In this document: piece by piece, positions 1-7,207 of the stretch
Numbering within the stretch: the stretch's first letter is position 1
Layout of the letters: each line of letters opens with the position of its first letter
From: an uncultured Arcobacter sp.
GTDB taxonomy: Bacteria > Campylobacterota > Campylobacteria > Campylobacterales > Arcobacteraceae
NCBI GenBank assembly: GCA_937860115.1
Contig: CALMBI010000153.1
Location: forward strand, 1 to 9,430
DNA: 9,430 nt
Reading direction: 5' to 3'
Made by a program: the position numbers and the translations under genes
Notes under the pieces: generated by a model
What the model saw: only the letters and a program-made list of their open reading frames with translations
What the model was told of the DNA's origin: nothing
The model's database searches: none

Positions 1-3000
1 TTTCTTTATCTGTAATATTGATTTGATTTTGAAGGGCTAGGATTTCTTTTTTATCATTTTCAAAAAGGGCTAACCATTCGTTTTTAAAATTTCGCTCTGC
101 TAATTTATCGGCGAATTTTATTTTTTTGGCTTTTGTGTATTCTTTCACAAACTCATCAAATTCTAACTCTTCAAATTTTTGTAGTTTTTGTGATAGTTTT
201 TCTAATGCTAACTCATTGTAAAAGTTTTGTTTTGCGATTTGTAGCTTTTTATTTAATTCTAGCATCAAATCAGCTTTTTGGATAAATGGCTCTTGTTGTT
301 CTAAATTTTCAAGTTTTGGAAGTGGGAAAGGTTCGAGATATGCAGTTTTAAAGTAATAATAACCACCACCAAATTCGGCACTTGTATTTTTTATAAAAAA
401 CCACATAATGGAAGAGTTAAGAATTGTTAGCCAAAATTTATAACTTTCTTGACAAGTATCTTTTTTAATCAAATTATATCCTCCTGCATCACTGTAGGAT
501 TTTGCAATATCATATGTAAAGTTTGGAAAATTTTGTAATTGAGGAGTTATAATTTTTTCATTTTCAAATATTCTAATTTCTCTTGCTCTATGCAAACTAT
601 ACCAATATTTAGGATTAGTTTTATATTTTATTTTTTTCATAATCAATTCATCTCTAAAGTTTAATAAATATTCATATGCCAATGGAAATTCATTTGAAAA
701 TTCTATTTCTTCGAAAACTTTTGTTTCATTATTGTCATTAAGAAAATGAGGATAAATAATATATAAATCTGTTTCCAAAGGTGTATTTCGTTTAATATCT
801 TGACCTTTTAATATTGGCTTCATTAAATCACTTTCAAGAATAATTTCTTGATTTAATTTTTTCGAATAACCTTTAAAAAGACCATCAATTATATATCCTC
901 GTAACATAAAGATATCATCGCCAACACTTACTATGCCTTGATAAATGCCTTCAAAAATATCTTTAACTTTTAAAGATTGCAAATTGATTTTTTTTAGAAC
1001 TTTTGTTACATCATTGTTTGAAAGATTCCATTTATCACTTCCTAATTTATCATAAGAAATCGTGTCATAAACTAACTCATCAAAAATATCTTTTGGGCTT
1101 ATTGATTTAAAATTTAGTTTTTGATTGTTGTGTGAAAGTGTGATGATACAAGTGTAAGTGGAAGCATCTTCAAAAACCATCTCACTTCCAAAATGAAGTA
1201 AATTTTCCACAGCTTTATTTTCAGCCAAAAATCCTCTTATGCCACTTCCAAAGTCTGAAATAAGAAATTTATGAGGCAAGATATAACTTAGTTTTCCATC
1301 TTCTTTTAACATCTTAAAACTCATCTCTAAAAAGAGTGCATATAAATCATATTTTCCAGTAGCACTGACAAATTTTTCTTCATAAAGTTTGCTCTCATCT
1401 TCATAGTTGCTTTTAAGTCCTTGTACTCTTACATACGGCGGATTTCCAATCACAACATCAAAAAACCAGTCATTGCGAACATCGTGAAGCAATCCACTTT
1501 TTTTGTTTTGGATTGCTTCGTCGCTTTGCTCCTCGCAATGACTAGCGGTATTGTTTCCAAATGGCATATTTAAAAGCGAATTTGCACAAATGATTTTATC
1601 ACTCAAATTTGTAAGTGTTCGTCCCCTTTGAGCAGTTCGTAGCCACAAACTTAGCCTTGCTATCTCCACTGCATCTTCATTGATATCTACTCCGTAAAGA
1701 TTGTGTTCTAGGATATTTGTCTCTATATCATAAAGGCTTAGAAGTTCGTTTTCATAAGCCCTTCTTTGTTCATCTAGGTTTTGATGCTCTTTTATCAAAA
1801 ATTCTAGGGCTTGATTGAGGAATGCTCCACTTCCACAAGCTGGGTCTAGGATTTTGAGATTTAGGAGATATTCTCTATAAGTATAGATATTTTCTAAAGT
1901 TTTTTTCTCCTCTTTTGTAAGTTTTTTGGGATTTGCTGGGTTTGGTATATCTATAAGGTTAAGTTCTGTTTTCTTTTGGCTACAAAGTTTCCCTAGAGTG
2001 TTTTCCACGATATATTTTGTGATGTATTCGGGGGTGTAGAAAACTCCATCTTTTTTTCGTTTTGATTTGGCTTTGTCAAACTCAGTATGATTGATAGAGG
2101 CATTTAACTCTTCCAAATCTGTCAATGATTGCTCAAAAATATGCCCTAAGATATTGACACTTATATCACTAACAAAGTCATAATCACTTAGCTTTTGAGC
2201 TTCCATATCAAGATATTCATCATCGATTATAAGTGTGTCAAGAAGCTCATCTTTACTAAAAAGTCCACCGTTGTATTTTGGTATTTGGAGTTTGTCATTT
2301 CCCTCATTTATCGCATTAAAATAAAATTTATAAATATCATAAAGAGAATAATTTGTAAAAGCTTGATTTTTAAAATGTTCTCGTATCTCTTTGATTGTGT
2401 TGTGTTTGAGGAGTTCTCTATCTTCTGCAAATAAGATAAATATGATACGGTCGCAAAGTTTTTGAGTAAGTCGAAGTAAGGTAGATTTGTCTATGTTTTC
2501 ATTATTTTTGATGATATTTTCAAAAAGATGTGTCCTAAAAGCACTAAAATCTTTGTAGAGTTGTTTACTTATCTCTGCTTCAAAGTTTGCTGATTTTGCT
2601 TTTAATTTGAGTGGAATATCCTCTTTGATGGACTCAAAACTAAGAAGTAAATGGAGCTTTTTAAACTCCTCATAAGAAAGAGTAAAAAGACTAAACTTTT
2701 CATAAGCTGTCTTTTTATCTATGTAAAATCGAAGCTCATCAAAATTTGAGATGATGATATATTTACTCTTTGTGTGGGAGTTGTGATAGTTAAATGCTTG
2801 AGTTTCTATTGGATCAAGATTTTTCGTTTTTTGGTCTTTGAGTTCAACTACTCCCATCACTTCACCATTTATGATGATGACCCCGTCTGCTTTTTTCCCA
2901 TCTGTTTCGTTTTTCTTTTCTCTTTCCAGATTGAAATTTTGTGGATTTGTGCTATCAAGTGTATAACCTAAACAATTTTCAAAAATCAACTGCAAAAATT

Positions 3001-3139
3001 CTGTTTGAAATTTTTCCTCTTTTACTGATTTAATATAGTCGATTTTACTGAGGTATTCTTGATACTTAGCCCATCTTTGAGCTATTAACTTTTCATCTTG
3101 GATTGTATTTGCTAAAACTGATTTTTGAAATATCGACAA
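1..3139 (-). CDS. Type IIG (Eco57I-like) restriction-modification enzyme, fused nuclease, N6-adenine methylase and specificity domains; 3' end outside window
   Basis: An uninterrupted frame of at least 1046 codons runs off base 1; no stop is seen. It should bind a specific DNA site, methylate adenine with S-adenosylmethionine and cut unmodified DNA. Seen in order: a PD-(D/E)xK-like nuclease (D85, then E99-L-K101 in GVVELKD); a helical linker with NGGLF (291-295) and ILGHIFEQ (330-337); methylase motif X (GVFYTPEYIT, about 365-374), motif I (LDPACGSGAF, about 431-440), NLYGVDI (480-486) and catalytic motif IV GNPPYVR (565-571); then a TaqI-C-like target recognition region (IYQGIVSVGDD, LMKPILKGQDIKR) and YFKTAYLEPFPLP near 929-941. 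The start is TTG at 3139, 7 nt after AGGA, with no in-frame ATG before about residue 95. It lies 17 nt behind lpxK with no visible promoter of its own. Odd points: an in-frame palindromic repeat at residues 533-557 and a G+C-poor specificity region. The family is clear; the recognition site cannot be read from sequence. Confidence 0.93.
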   Translation of the reverse strand, partial: MSIFQKSVLANTIQDEKLIAQRWAKYQEYLSKIDYIKSVKEEKFQTEFLQLIFENCLGYTLDSTNPQNFNLEREKKNETDGKKADGVIIINGEVMGVVELKDQKTKNLDPIETQAFNYHNSHTKSKYIIISNFDELRFYIDKKTAYEKFSLFTLSYEEFKKLHLLLSFESIKEDIPLKLKAKSANFEAEISKQLYKDFSAFRTHLFENIIKNNENIDKSTLLRLTQKLCDRIIFILFAEDRELLKHNTIKEIREHFKNQAFTNYSLYDIYKFYFNAINEGNDKLQIPKYNGGLFSKDELLDTLIIDDEYLDMEAQKLSDYDFVSDISVNILGHIFEQSLTDLEELNASINHTEFDKAKSKRKKDGVFYTPEYITKYIVENTLGKLCSQKKTELNLIDIPNPANPKKLTKEEKKTLENIYTYREYLLNLKILDPACGSGAFLNQALEFLIKEHQNLDEQRRAYENELLSLYDIETNILEHNLYGVDINEDAVEIARLSLWLRTAQRGRTLTNLSDKIICANSLLNMPFGNNTASHCEEQSDEAIQNKKSGLLHDVRNDWFFDVVIGNPPYVRVQGLKSNYEDESKLYEEKFVSATGKYDLYALFLEMSFKMLKEDGKLSYILPHKFLISDFGSGIRGFLAENKAVENLLHFGSEMVFEDASTYTCIITLSHNNQKLNFKSISPKDIFDELVYDTISYDKLGSDKWNLSNNDVTKVLKKINLQSLKVKDIFEGIYQGIVSVGDDIFMLRGYIIDGLFKGYSKKLNQEIILESDLMKPILKGQDIKRNTPLETDLYIIYPHFLNDNNETKVFEEIEFSNEFPLAYEYLLNFRDELIMKKIKYKTNPKYWYSLHRAREIRIFENEKIITPQLQNFPNFTYDIAKSYSDAGGYNLIKKDTCQESYKFWLTILNSSIMWFFIKNTSAEFGGGYYYFKTAYLEPFPLPKLENLEQQEPFIQKADLMLELNKKLQIAKQNFYNELALEKLSQKLQKFEELEFDEFVKEYTKAKKIKFADKLAERNFKNEWLALFENDKKEILALQNQINITDKE
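1468..1543. repeat. Palindromic MITE-like repeat inserted in frame inside the restriction-modification gene
   Basis: The outer arms AGTCATTGCGA (1468-1478) and TCGCAATGACT (1533-1543) are perfect 11-bp inverted repeats. The inner arms GAAGCAATCC (1486-1495) and GGATTGCTTC (1510-1519) are perfect 10-bp inverted repeats around a 14-nt T-rich loop. Read on the minus strand it begins GTCATTGCGAGGAGC and continues through GACGAAGCAATCC, a type of palindromic repeat I recognise as widely dispersed in unrelated bacterial genomes; I give it no family name. In the host frame it encodes 25 residues (SHCEEQSDEAI to VRND), which do not resemble methylase sequence and sit between CANSLL and the NPPY motif. 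The element has no coding capacity of its own, so any mobilisation would need an enzyme from elsewhere. Confidence 0.85.
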
Positions 3140-3146
3140 GGTTAAA

Positions 3147-3152
3147 TCCTTT
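3147..3152 (-). promoter_or_regulatory. Ribosome binding site deciding the TTG start of the restriction-modification gene
   Basis: On the minus strand the sequence reads AAGGAT, with its AGGA core at 3150-3147, 7 nt before TTG at 3139. It lies wholly in the short gap after the lpxK stop codon. No other usable start lies near, so it supports the TTG codon as the true start. Confidence 0.65.
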
Positions 3153-3156
3153 TATT

Positions 3157-4095
3157 TTAATTTGGCAACTCAAACTCTTTTGTTATCTTTACTTCTAAAT
3201 CCATCAAAATAAGATTAGATAAATTAAATTTTTCTAGTTTTACCATATCTTTCATGGTTACTACAAACTCAAAATCTTTATATTTTTCAGTGATATTTTT
3301 TATCTCATCTTCACTAAAAGTATGGTGGTCAGGGAAAGCTTCCATTTGTGTATCTTTTGGCAAATATTCTAAAAGTCGTTTTGGTTTAGAAATAGCAGTT
3401 AAAAGCAAAATCGTTTCTGGCAAACTTTCCAAAATTTCCCCATCTTTTTTAAAACTCACAATTCTAGTAAAATCTTCCCCATCTCTTAAAACAACAGGGA
3501 CAAAAGAATACATCATTTTTGTTTCCCTATATCCACCACTTGGAAGGCAAAAAAGATTTGTTGGTTCCTCTTTTGGTCGGATTAAAATATCAAATTTGTT
3601 GATATTGTGATGCCTATATCCATCATCTAAAAAGATAATTTTTGCTCCCAACTCCCTTGCTTTGAGTATCCCTTCTATCCTATTTTCTGCAACTATCACA
3701 CTACCATTTGGCAAACTTCTAGCAAGTACCATAGCCTCATCACCACTTGTTTCTACATCTACCAAAATTTTTCCGTTTTGTGATACAACTATCATCCCTT
3801 TGGAAGCTCTTCCATAACCTCGCAAAATTACAAAAGCACCTTCTTTTTCTTTTGCTAAAGCGATTGTTACAGGAGTTTTTCCACTCCCACCAACTACTAA
3901 GTTTCCAACACTAACGATCGGCAATCCAAAATTAAATGGCTTTGCAGAGAGCCGCTTATATGCAACAACAATACAATAAATAATAGTTAAAGGGAAAAAA
4001 GCGATTGAAATAAGTCTTTGAAAAGGATTTGGAAAGAACAAATACTGTTCAATCCAACTATTGAGATAATTTTTGATGAGTGTTCCTAGATCCAA
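3157..4095 (-). CDS. lpxK: Tetraacyldisaccharide 4'-kinase LpxK (lipid A biosynthesis)
   Basis: Phosphorylates the 4' position of the tetraacyl-disaccharide 1-phosphate precursor with ATP to give lipid IVA, at the cytoplasmic face of the inner membrane. The 312-residue product has a hydrophobic N-terminal anchor (about 27-46), a P-loop GGSGKTP (69-75), SGDEA (117-121), DDGYRHH (157-163, the family's DDGxQH block), PSGGYRE (185-191), DHHTF (256-260) and a TMKDMVK block near 280. The length fits the compact LpxK proteins of Campylobacter and Helicobacter. The start is TTG at 4095, overlapping the aminotransferase stop by 10 nt. No clear Shine-Dalgarno precedes it, so translational coupling is likely. 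There is no ATG in the first 90 codons, and the N-terminal WIEQYLFFPN block matches the family only if translation begins about here. Confidence 0.95.
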   Translation of the reverse strand: MDLGTLIKNYLNSWIEQYLFFPNPFQRLISIAFFPLTIIYCIVVAYKRLSAKPFNFGLPIVSVGNLVVGGSGKTPVTIALAKEKEGAFVILRGYGRASKGMIVVSQNGKILVDVETSGDEAMVLARSLPNGSVIVAENRIEGILKARELGAKIIFLDDGYRHHNINKFDILIRPKEEPTNLFCLPSGGYRETKMMYSFVPVVLRDGEDFTRIVSFKKDGEILESLPETILLLTAISKPKRLLEYLPKDTQMEAFPDHHTFSEDEIKNITEKYKDFEFVVTMKDMVKLEKFNLSNLILMDLEVKITKEFELPN

Positions 4096-5222
4096 GTTTT
4101 AGAGATTTGTTTAATTTTATCGCAGATGTAAAGCACATCTTCATCGCTTAGTGATGGATACATAGGAAGTGATAAGATTTGTCCATAAGCTGAAAGTGCA
4201 CTTCCAAATGCAGTGATTTTTAGCCCATATTTTTGTTTGTAGTATGTCAAAAGATGGAGTGGAATATAAGTAAGCCCTGTTGAGATCCCCTCTTTTTTAA
4301 GTTCTCTTGCAAAACCATCTCTATTTTTAGTGATTTTTACAATAAACTGAGTAAAAAGATGATCTTCGTTGAAACTTGGCACTGTTATATGTTTGACACC
4401 TTCAAGATTTTCAATATAAAGTTTTGCAATCTCTTGTCTTCTTTCGATAAAACTATTTGATTTATAAAACTGTGCTAAATTAAATGCAGCGTCAAGATCA
4501 GTCATATCATATTTATGTCCAATATCAACAACATCATAGATATAATCTAAGTTTCCAAACGCATCAAAACTTGAATTTATCGCATGCGTTCTTAAAAGTC
4601 TCGCTCTTGTAGCAAGCTCATCACTATTTGTTACAATAAATCCAGCATTTGCCACAGATGATTTCCCATTTACTGGATTCATAGAAAACACAGTCATATC
4701 AGCTTTTAGGTTTCCAACTAACTCATCTTTATACATTGCTCCAATAGTATTTAATGCATCTTCGATGATTAAAATATTGTATTTTTTTCTAATCTCATAC
4801 AATCTTTCAAGATCAGGTATCTCTCCACCTACGAAAGTAACTATGATAGCTCTTAATTTTTTTGAGTTATTTTTGCTCACATACTCTTCAAGTTTATCCA
4901 TATCAATATTGAGTCCATTTGATTCGATATCAATAAAAATAGGTTCAGCATCAAAATGTCGTACAACCTCAGGAAGATTTGGAAATGAATTAACACTCAT
5001 AAGAACTTTATCTGCTCTTTTAAGATCCATAGCACTGAGAGCCAAATGGAGTCCTGCTGTTGAGTTATAAGTAGAAATTACATGATTTGCACCTATAAAC
5101 TCTTTGATCTCATTTTCTAATTCTTCTGTTTTTGATTTTATATCAAGTGTTAAAACCGATTTAATTTGTTCTAATTCATTTTCATCTATTGTTGGTTTAT
5201 AAAATGGGATCTCTTTTTTCAT
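4086..5222 (-). CDS. DegT/DnrJ/EryC1/StrS-family PLP-dependent aminotransferase
   Basis: A fold-type I PLP enzyme of the sugar aminotransferase family. Members usually transfer an amino group from glutamate to a nucleotide-linked keto-sugar for surface polysaccharides; the substrate here is unknown. Seen (378 residues from the ATG): the cofactor-phosphate region STYNSTAGLHLAL (about 50-62), IIEDALNTIGA (about 152-162) with the PLP-ring Asp of the EDA motif, the lysine loop FSMNPVNGKSS (about 179-189) and YDMTDLDAAFNLAQ, the family's usual MTD block. The start is ATG at 5222 with GAAGGAG 5 nt upstream; a GTG at 5228 overlaps that Shine-Dalgarno and is not preferred. It lies between nadE and lpxK. 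Odd: the usual HPVK or NGNK lysine loop is altered, the best candidate lysine being about K187, and the following GEGG is replaced by VANAG. Confidence 0.88.
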   Translation of the reverse strand: MKKEIPFYKPTIDENELEQIKSVLTLDIKSKTEELENEIKEFIGANHVISTYNSTAGLHLALSAMDLKRADKVLMSVNSFPNLPEVVRHFDAEPIFIDIESNGLNIDMDKLEEYVSKNNSKKLRAIIVTFVGGEIPDLERLYEIRKKYNILIIEDALNTIGAMYKDELVGNLKADMTVFSMNPVNGKSSVANAGFIVTNSDELATRARLLRTHAINSSFDAFGNLDYIYDVVDIGHKYDMTDLDAAFNLAQFYKSNSFIERRQEIAKLYIENLEGVKHITVPSFNEDHLFTQFIVKITKNRDGFARELKKEGISTGLTYIPLHLLTYYKQKYGLKITAFGSALSAYGQILSLPMYPSLSDEDVLYICDKIKQISKTWI

Positions 5223-5227
5223 CCTCA

Positions 5228-5234
5228 CTCCTTC
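5228..5234 (-). promoter_or_regulatory. Ribosome binding site of the aminotransferase gene
   Basis: Minus-strand GAAGGAG lies immediately after the nadE stop and 5 nt before ATG at 5222. It decides the start: the longer frame opening at GTG 5228 would begin inside this site. Confidence 0.75.
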
Positions 5235-5235
5235 G

Positions 5236-5997
5236 TTATTTAAAATCTATTTTTGCAATCGTAGGAAGTTTTCCTTTAAATGCATTACTTTTCATTCGTT
5301 TTTCTAACATCTCTATAAGTTCTTTGTCAGATTCTGATTGTATCAAATCTTCCTTAGAGATTCTCTCATCTAAGAGTTTTTTAAGCATATCATCCATCAC
5401 CTTGTAACTATATCCTATCTCCTCTTCATCACTTTGCCCTTCCCAAAGGTCAGCACTTGGTTTTTTCTCCAAGATAGATTGAGGAACTCCTAAAAATTCT
5501 GCAAATCCAAATTCATCTGATTTGTACATTTCTCCTATTGGATTGATAGCACAAGCGATATCTCCAAAGATTGTCCCATATCCAAGTAAAATCTCACTTT
5601 TATTTGATGTCCCAACTACCAAAGAACTATCTCTTGCACTCACATCATAAAGTGTAGCCATTCTCATTCTTGCACTAAAATTTCCAATTCGAAGAGCTGA
5701 AGCATCATTTTTATTACTAAAATATCCTTCAACCATTGGAGCGATACTTATCGTTTCATATTTGATATCAAACTTTTCACAAAGTTCAACCGCATGCAAG
5801 ATACTCTCGTGACTAGAAAACTGTGATGGCATCAGTACCCCACTCATATTAGAAGGAAATGCCTCTTTGCAAAGTACTGCAACCACTGCACTATCAAGTC
5901 CACCACTAATTCCAACAGTTACATTTTTTAAGCCACTTTTAGCCACTTCATCTTTCAAAAAATTTATCATTTGAGCTTTAATATTTTCGTAATTCAT
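5236..5997 (-). CDS. nadE: NAD(+) synthetase, ammonia-dependent type
   Basis: Converts nicotinic acid adenine dinucleotide to NAD with ATP and ammonia, the last step of cytosolic NAD synthesis. The 253-residue protein is a stand-alone synthetase domain with no glutaminase (nitrilase) domain, which is why the ammonia-dependent type is called. Visible motifs: PP-loop SGGLDS (31-36), GNFSARMRMATLY (about 105-117), VGTSNKSE (128-135), GYGTIFGD (139-146) followed by NPIGEMYKS, and KKPSADLWEGQSDEEE (about 178-193), a conserved substrate-binding block. The start is ATG at 5997, preceded by AGGAG at 9 nt. It lies 12 nt after truD and 13 nt before the aminotransferase ATG. The link to lpxK resembles Campylobacter and Helicobacter. 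Nothing unusual is seen. Confidence 0.95.
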   Translation of the reverse strand: MNYENIKAQMINFLKDEVAKSGLKNVTVGISGGLDSAVVAVLCKEAFPSNMSGVLMPSQFSSHESILHAVELCEKFDIKYETISIAPMVEGYFSNKNDASALRIGNFSARMRMATLYDVSARDSSLVVGTSNKSEILLGYGTIFGDIACAINPIGEMYKSDEFGFAEFLGVPQSILEKKPSADLWEGQSDEEEIGYSYKVMDDMLKKLLDERISKEDLIQSESDKELIEMLEKRMKSNAFKGKLPTIAKIDFK

Positions 5998-6006
5998 CTG
6001 TGGAAT

Positions 6007-6011
6007 CTCCT
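6007..6011 (-). promoter_or_regulatory. Ribosome binding site of nadE overlapping the truD stop
   Basis: Minus-strand AGGAG, 9 nt before the nadE ATG. Its first bases are part of the truD TAG stop codon (TTAGGAG), so the two genes are tightly packed and probably co-translated from one mRNA. Confidence 0.65.
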
Positions 6012-6972
6012 AACTTTTAAAATTCATATTCGCAATATTTTCGATCAAAACTGTAGCATAACTCCCTTTAGGAAGGGTAAAAGAGAGGGTTAATTTTTCC
6101 TCTTTTTCATCATATTTATTCTTTAAATCATCCACTTTTATCCAAGCTTCTCTTCTAAAACCTTTGGCATGAACAAAAGGGTCATCAAACATTTTTTCGA
6201 TTTCTCCAGCTTCTTTGGTAGCTCTTAGCACTTTTCTACCTGGAAGAAGTCCTGTAATAGTCACTTTATCATTATTTAAAAAAACATCACCATTCATTGG
6301 TTGCAATTTATTCAAGCCCTCTTTTTTAGCTCTTTCCACCCTTTTAGAAAGCCAAGCATTAAAAAAATAGCTTTGATATGCTGAAATCAAAAGATGTTCA
6401 AGCTTTTTATTTTTGACTATCTCTTCTCCATAAATGACATCTCTTGCTTTTTCAAAGTTATAATCTTGTCCAAATCTTTGATATCCAAAATAGTTTGGAA
6501 GCCCATGCTTTTGGATTTTTGCTAAAACACTATAAATCTCACTTAAACTCTCTTTTTTGACATCTTTAAGAGTTATGATAAATCGATTGCTAGCCAAATC
6601 TCCTATACTTAGCCCCATTTTATCTTTTGTAACTTCTAAAATCTCAATATTTTTATGATTAAGCTCTTTTAGAAACTTCTCTTTGATAAGTGGGATACTG
6701 ATGTATTGTGTAGTTGTTGCATTTTTATCTTTTAGTCCAGCGTACCCTATTTTATGCTCATCTATTCCAAAAGTTTCACTGATTTCAGCGAGCAAATCCC
6801 AAGTAGAGAGCCACTCTTTTTTTATTTTTAAAATAAGATAATTTCCACTGCCACTAAAAACTCTATTGGGTATCTCTTCTACTATAAAATCATATTTATT
6901 TTGTGTAAATGTAAAATCAATTTTTTTGTGATTTTGAATAAACACTCTTTTTATATCTGGTATATTTTCCAT
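6010..6972 (-). CDS. truD: tRNA pseudouridine(13) synthase TruD
   Basis: Isomerises uridine 13 of certain tRNAs to pseudouridine in the cytoplasm. The 320-residue product shows FIVEEIP (29-35), the catalytic block GYAGLKDKNATTTQ (76-89) with the nucleophilic aspartate at D82, NRFIITLK (129-136) and NYFGYQRFG (160-168), all TruD signatures, followed by a TRUD insertion domain and the closing GSYATVLIENI strand. It is slightly shorter than the E. coli enzyme, but no core motif is missing. The start is ATG at 6972 with AGGA 6 nt upstream. It is the first gene of the leftward run and is divergent from the histidine kinase, so the operon promoter should lie in the 104-bp gap between them. Confidence 0.95.
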   Translation of the reverse strand: MENIPDIKRVFIQNHKKIDFTFTQNKYDFIVEEIPNRVFSGSGNYLILKIKKEWLSTWDLLAEISETFGIDEHKIGYAGLKDKNATTTQYISIPLIKEKFLKELNHKNIEILEVTKDKMGLSIGDLASNRFIITLKDVKKESLSEIYSVLAKIQKHGLPNYFGYQRFGQDYNFEKARDVIYGEEIVKNKKLEHLLISAYQSYFFNAWLSKRVERAKKEGLNKLQPMNGDVFLNNDKVTITGLLPGRKVLRATKEAGEIEKMFDDPFVHAKGFRREAWIKVDDLKNKYDEKEEKLTLSFTLPKGSYATVLIENIANMNFKS

Positions 6973-6998
6973 ATTTTTCCTACTAATGTTCTTTTTTT

Positions 6999-7004
6999 AT
7001 AGTA
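6999..7004 (-). promoter_or_regulatory. Candidate -10 box for the truD-led operon
   Basis: Minus-strand TACTAT (within GGATACTATAAAA) lies about 26 nt before the truD ATG, which would give a leader of roughly 20 nt. No convincing -35 is seen, which is usual for the housekeeping sigma factor of this phylum. The region is very A+T-rich, so chance matches are common. Confidence 0.35.
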
Positions 7005-7046
7005 TCCAAAAATTGATAAATTTAATTCTTTAAAGATTTATTGATG

Positions 7047-7052
7047 TATTAT
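7047..7052 (+). promoter_or_regulatory. Candidate -10 box for the histidine kinase gene
   Basis: TATTAT lies about 14 nt before the AGGAT ribosome binding site. No -35 at normal spacing is recognisable. Support is weak in such A+T-rich DNA. Confidence 0.28.
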
Positions 7053-7065
7053 TAGAAAAACTTTT

Positions 7066-7070
7066 AGGAT
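7066..7070 (+). promoter_or_regulatory. Ribosome binding site for the likely original start of the histidine kinase
   Basis: AGGAT is followed after 6 nt by TTG (7077). Translation from that TTG gives MQFKKYYF and then a stop at 7101. One extra A in the following A-run would join it to the membrane helix encoded from 7088. No Shine-Dalgarno is seen before the GTG at 7208, which favours this upstream site as the real initiation region. Confidence 0.5.
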
Positions 7071-7076
7071 CATCAT

Positions 7077-7207
7077 TTGCAATTTAAAAAATACTATTTT
7101 TAGCAATTTTATTTTATATCTTAGCTGTAACTATCCATATATCGAGTGATTATTTTGACTCAAAAAAAGAGATACTTGAACAAGTTAATAAAAAGCTCTT
7201 CCAAAGT
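7077..7207 (+). pseudogene. 5' part of the histidine kinase gene, cut off by an apparent one-base frameshift
   Basis: Bases 7088-7207 are open in the same frame as the kinase and encode KILFLAILFYILAVTIHI, an obvious transmembrane helix, then a charged stretch leading into the sensor domain. That frame has no ATG, GTG or TTG before 7208 and is closed by TAA at 7085. A TTG start with a good ribosome binding site lies one frame over at 7077 (TTG CAA TTT AAA AAA). Adding one A to the run of six at 7086-7091 gives MQFKK followed directly by ILFLAILF, a normal N-terminal membrane anchor. The gene was therefore probably built as 7077-8500. Whether the lesion is real or a sequencing error cannot be decided here. 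Confidence 0.65.

Noticed and set aside
988..995. A-run of eight in the restriction-modification gene as a phase-variation tract
   Set aside because: Runs of seven or eight A/T are common by chance in DNA this A+T-rich, and the frame is intact. Phase-variable tracts in this phylum are usually longer and often G/C.
1468..1543. Palindrome read as an intrinsic terminator or CRISPR repeat
   Set aside because: It lies mid-gene in an open frame, occurs once in the window, and its T-run is in the loop rather than after the stem.
2195..2434. Plus-strand open frame of 79 codons
   Set aside because: It lies antisense inside the intact restriction-modification frame, is rich in I, F and K as expected for the complement of A+T-rich coding DNA, and has no ribosome binding site or recognisable motif.
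2774..2971. Plus-strand open frame of 65 codons, hydrophobic
   Set aside because: Antisense to the nuclease domain of the restriction-modification gene; its hydrophobicity is the mirror of the acidic and lysine-rich coding strand.
3254..3610. Plus-strand open frame of 118 codons
   Set aside because: Antisense to lpxK, whose frame is intact with all family motifs; serine-rich shadow.
5223..5228. GTG start for the aminotransferase, two codons longer
   Set aside because: It overlaps the GAAGGAG ribosome binding site; ATG at 5222 has correct spacing.
4765..5407. Two plus-strand open frames (4765-5070 and 5189-5407)
   Set aside because: Antisense to the aminotransferase and nadE, both intact with clear motifs.
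6973..7076. Riboswitch or small RNA in the truD-kinase gap
   Set aside because: Only 104 bp, very A+T-rich, with no stable stem or conserved element visible; room for promoters only.
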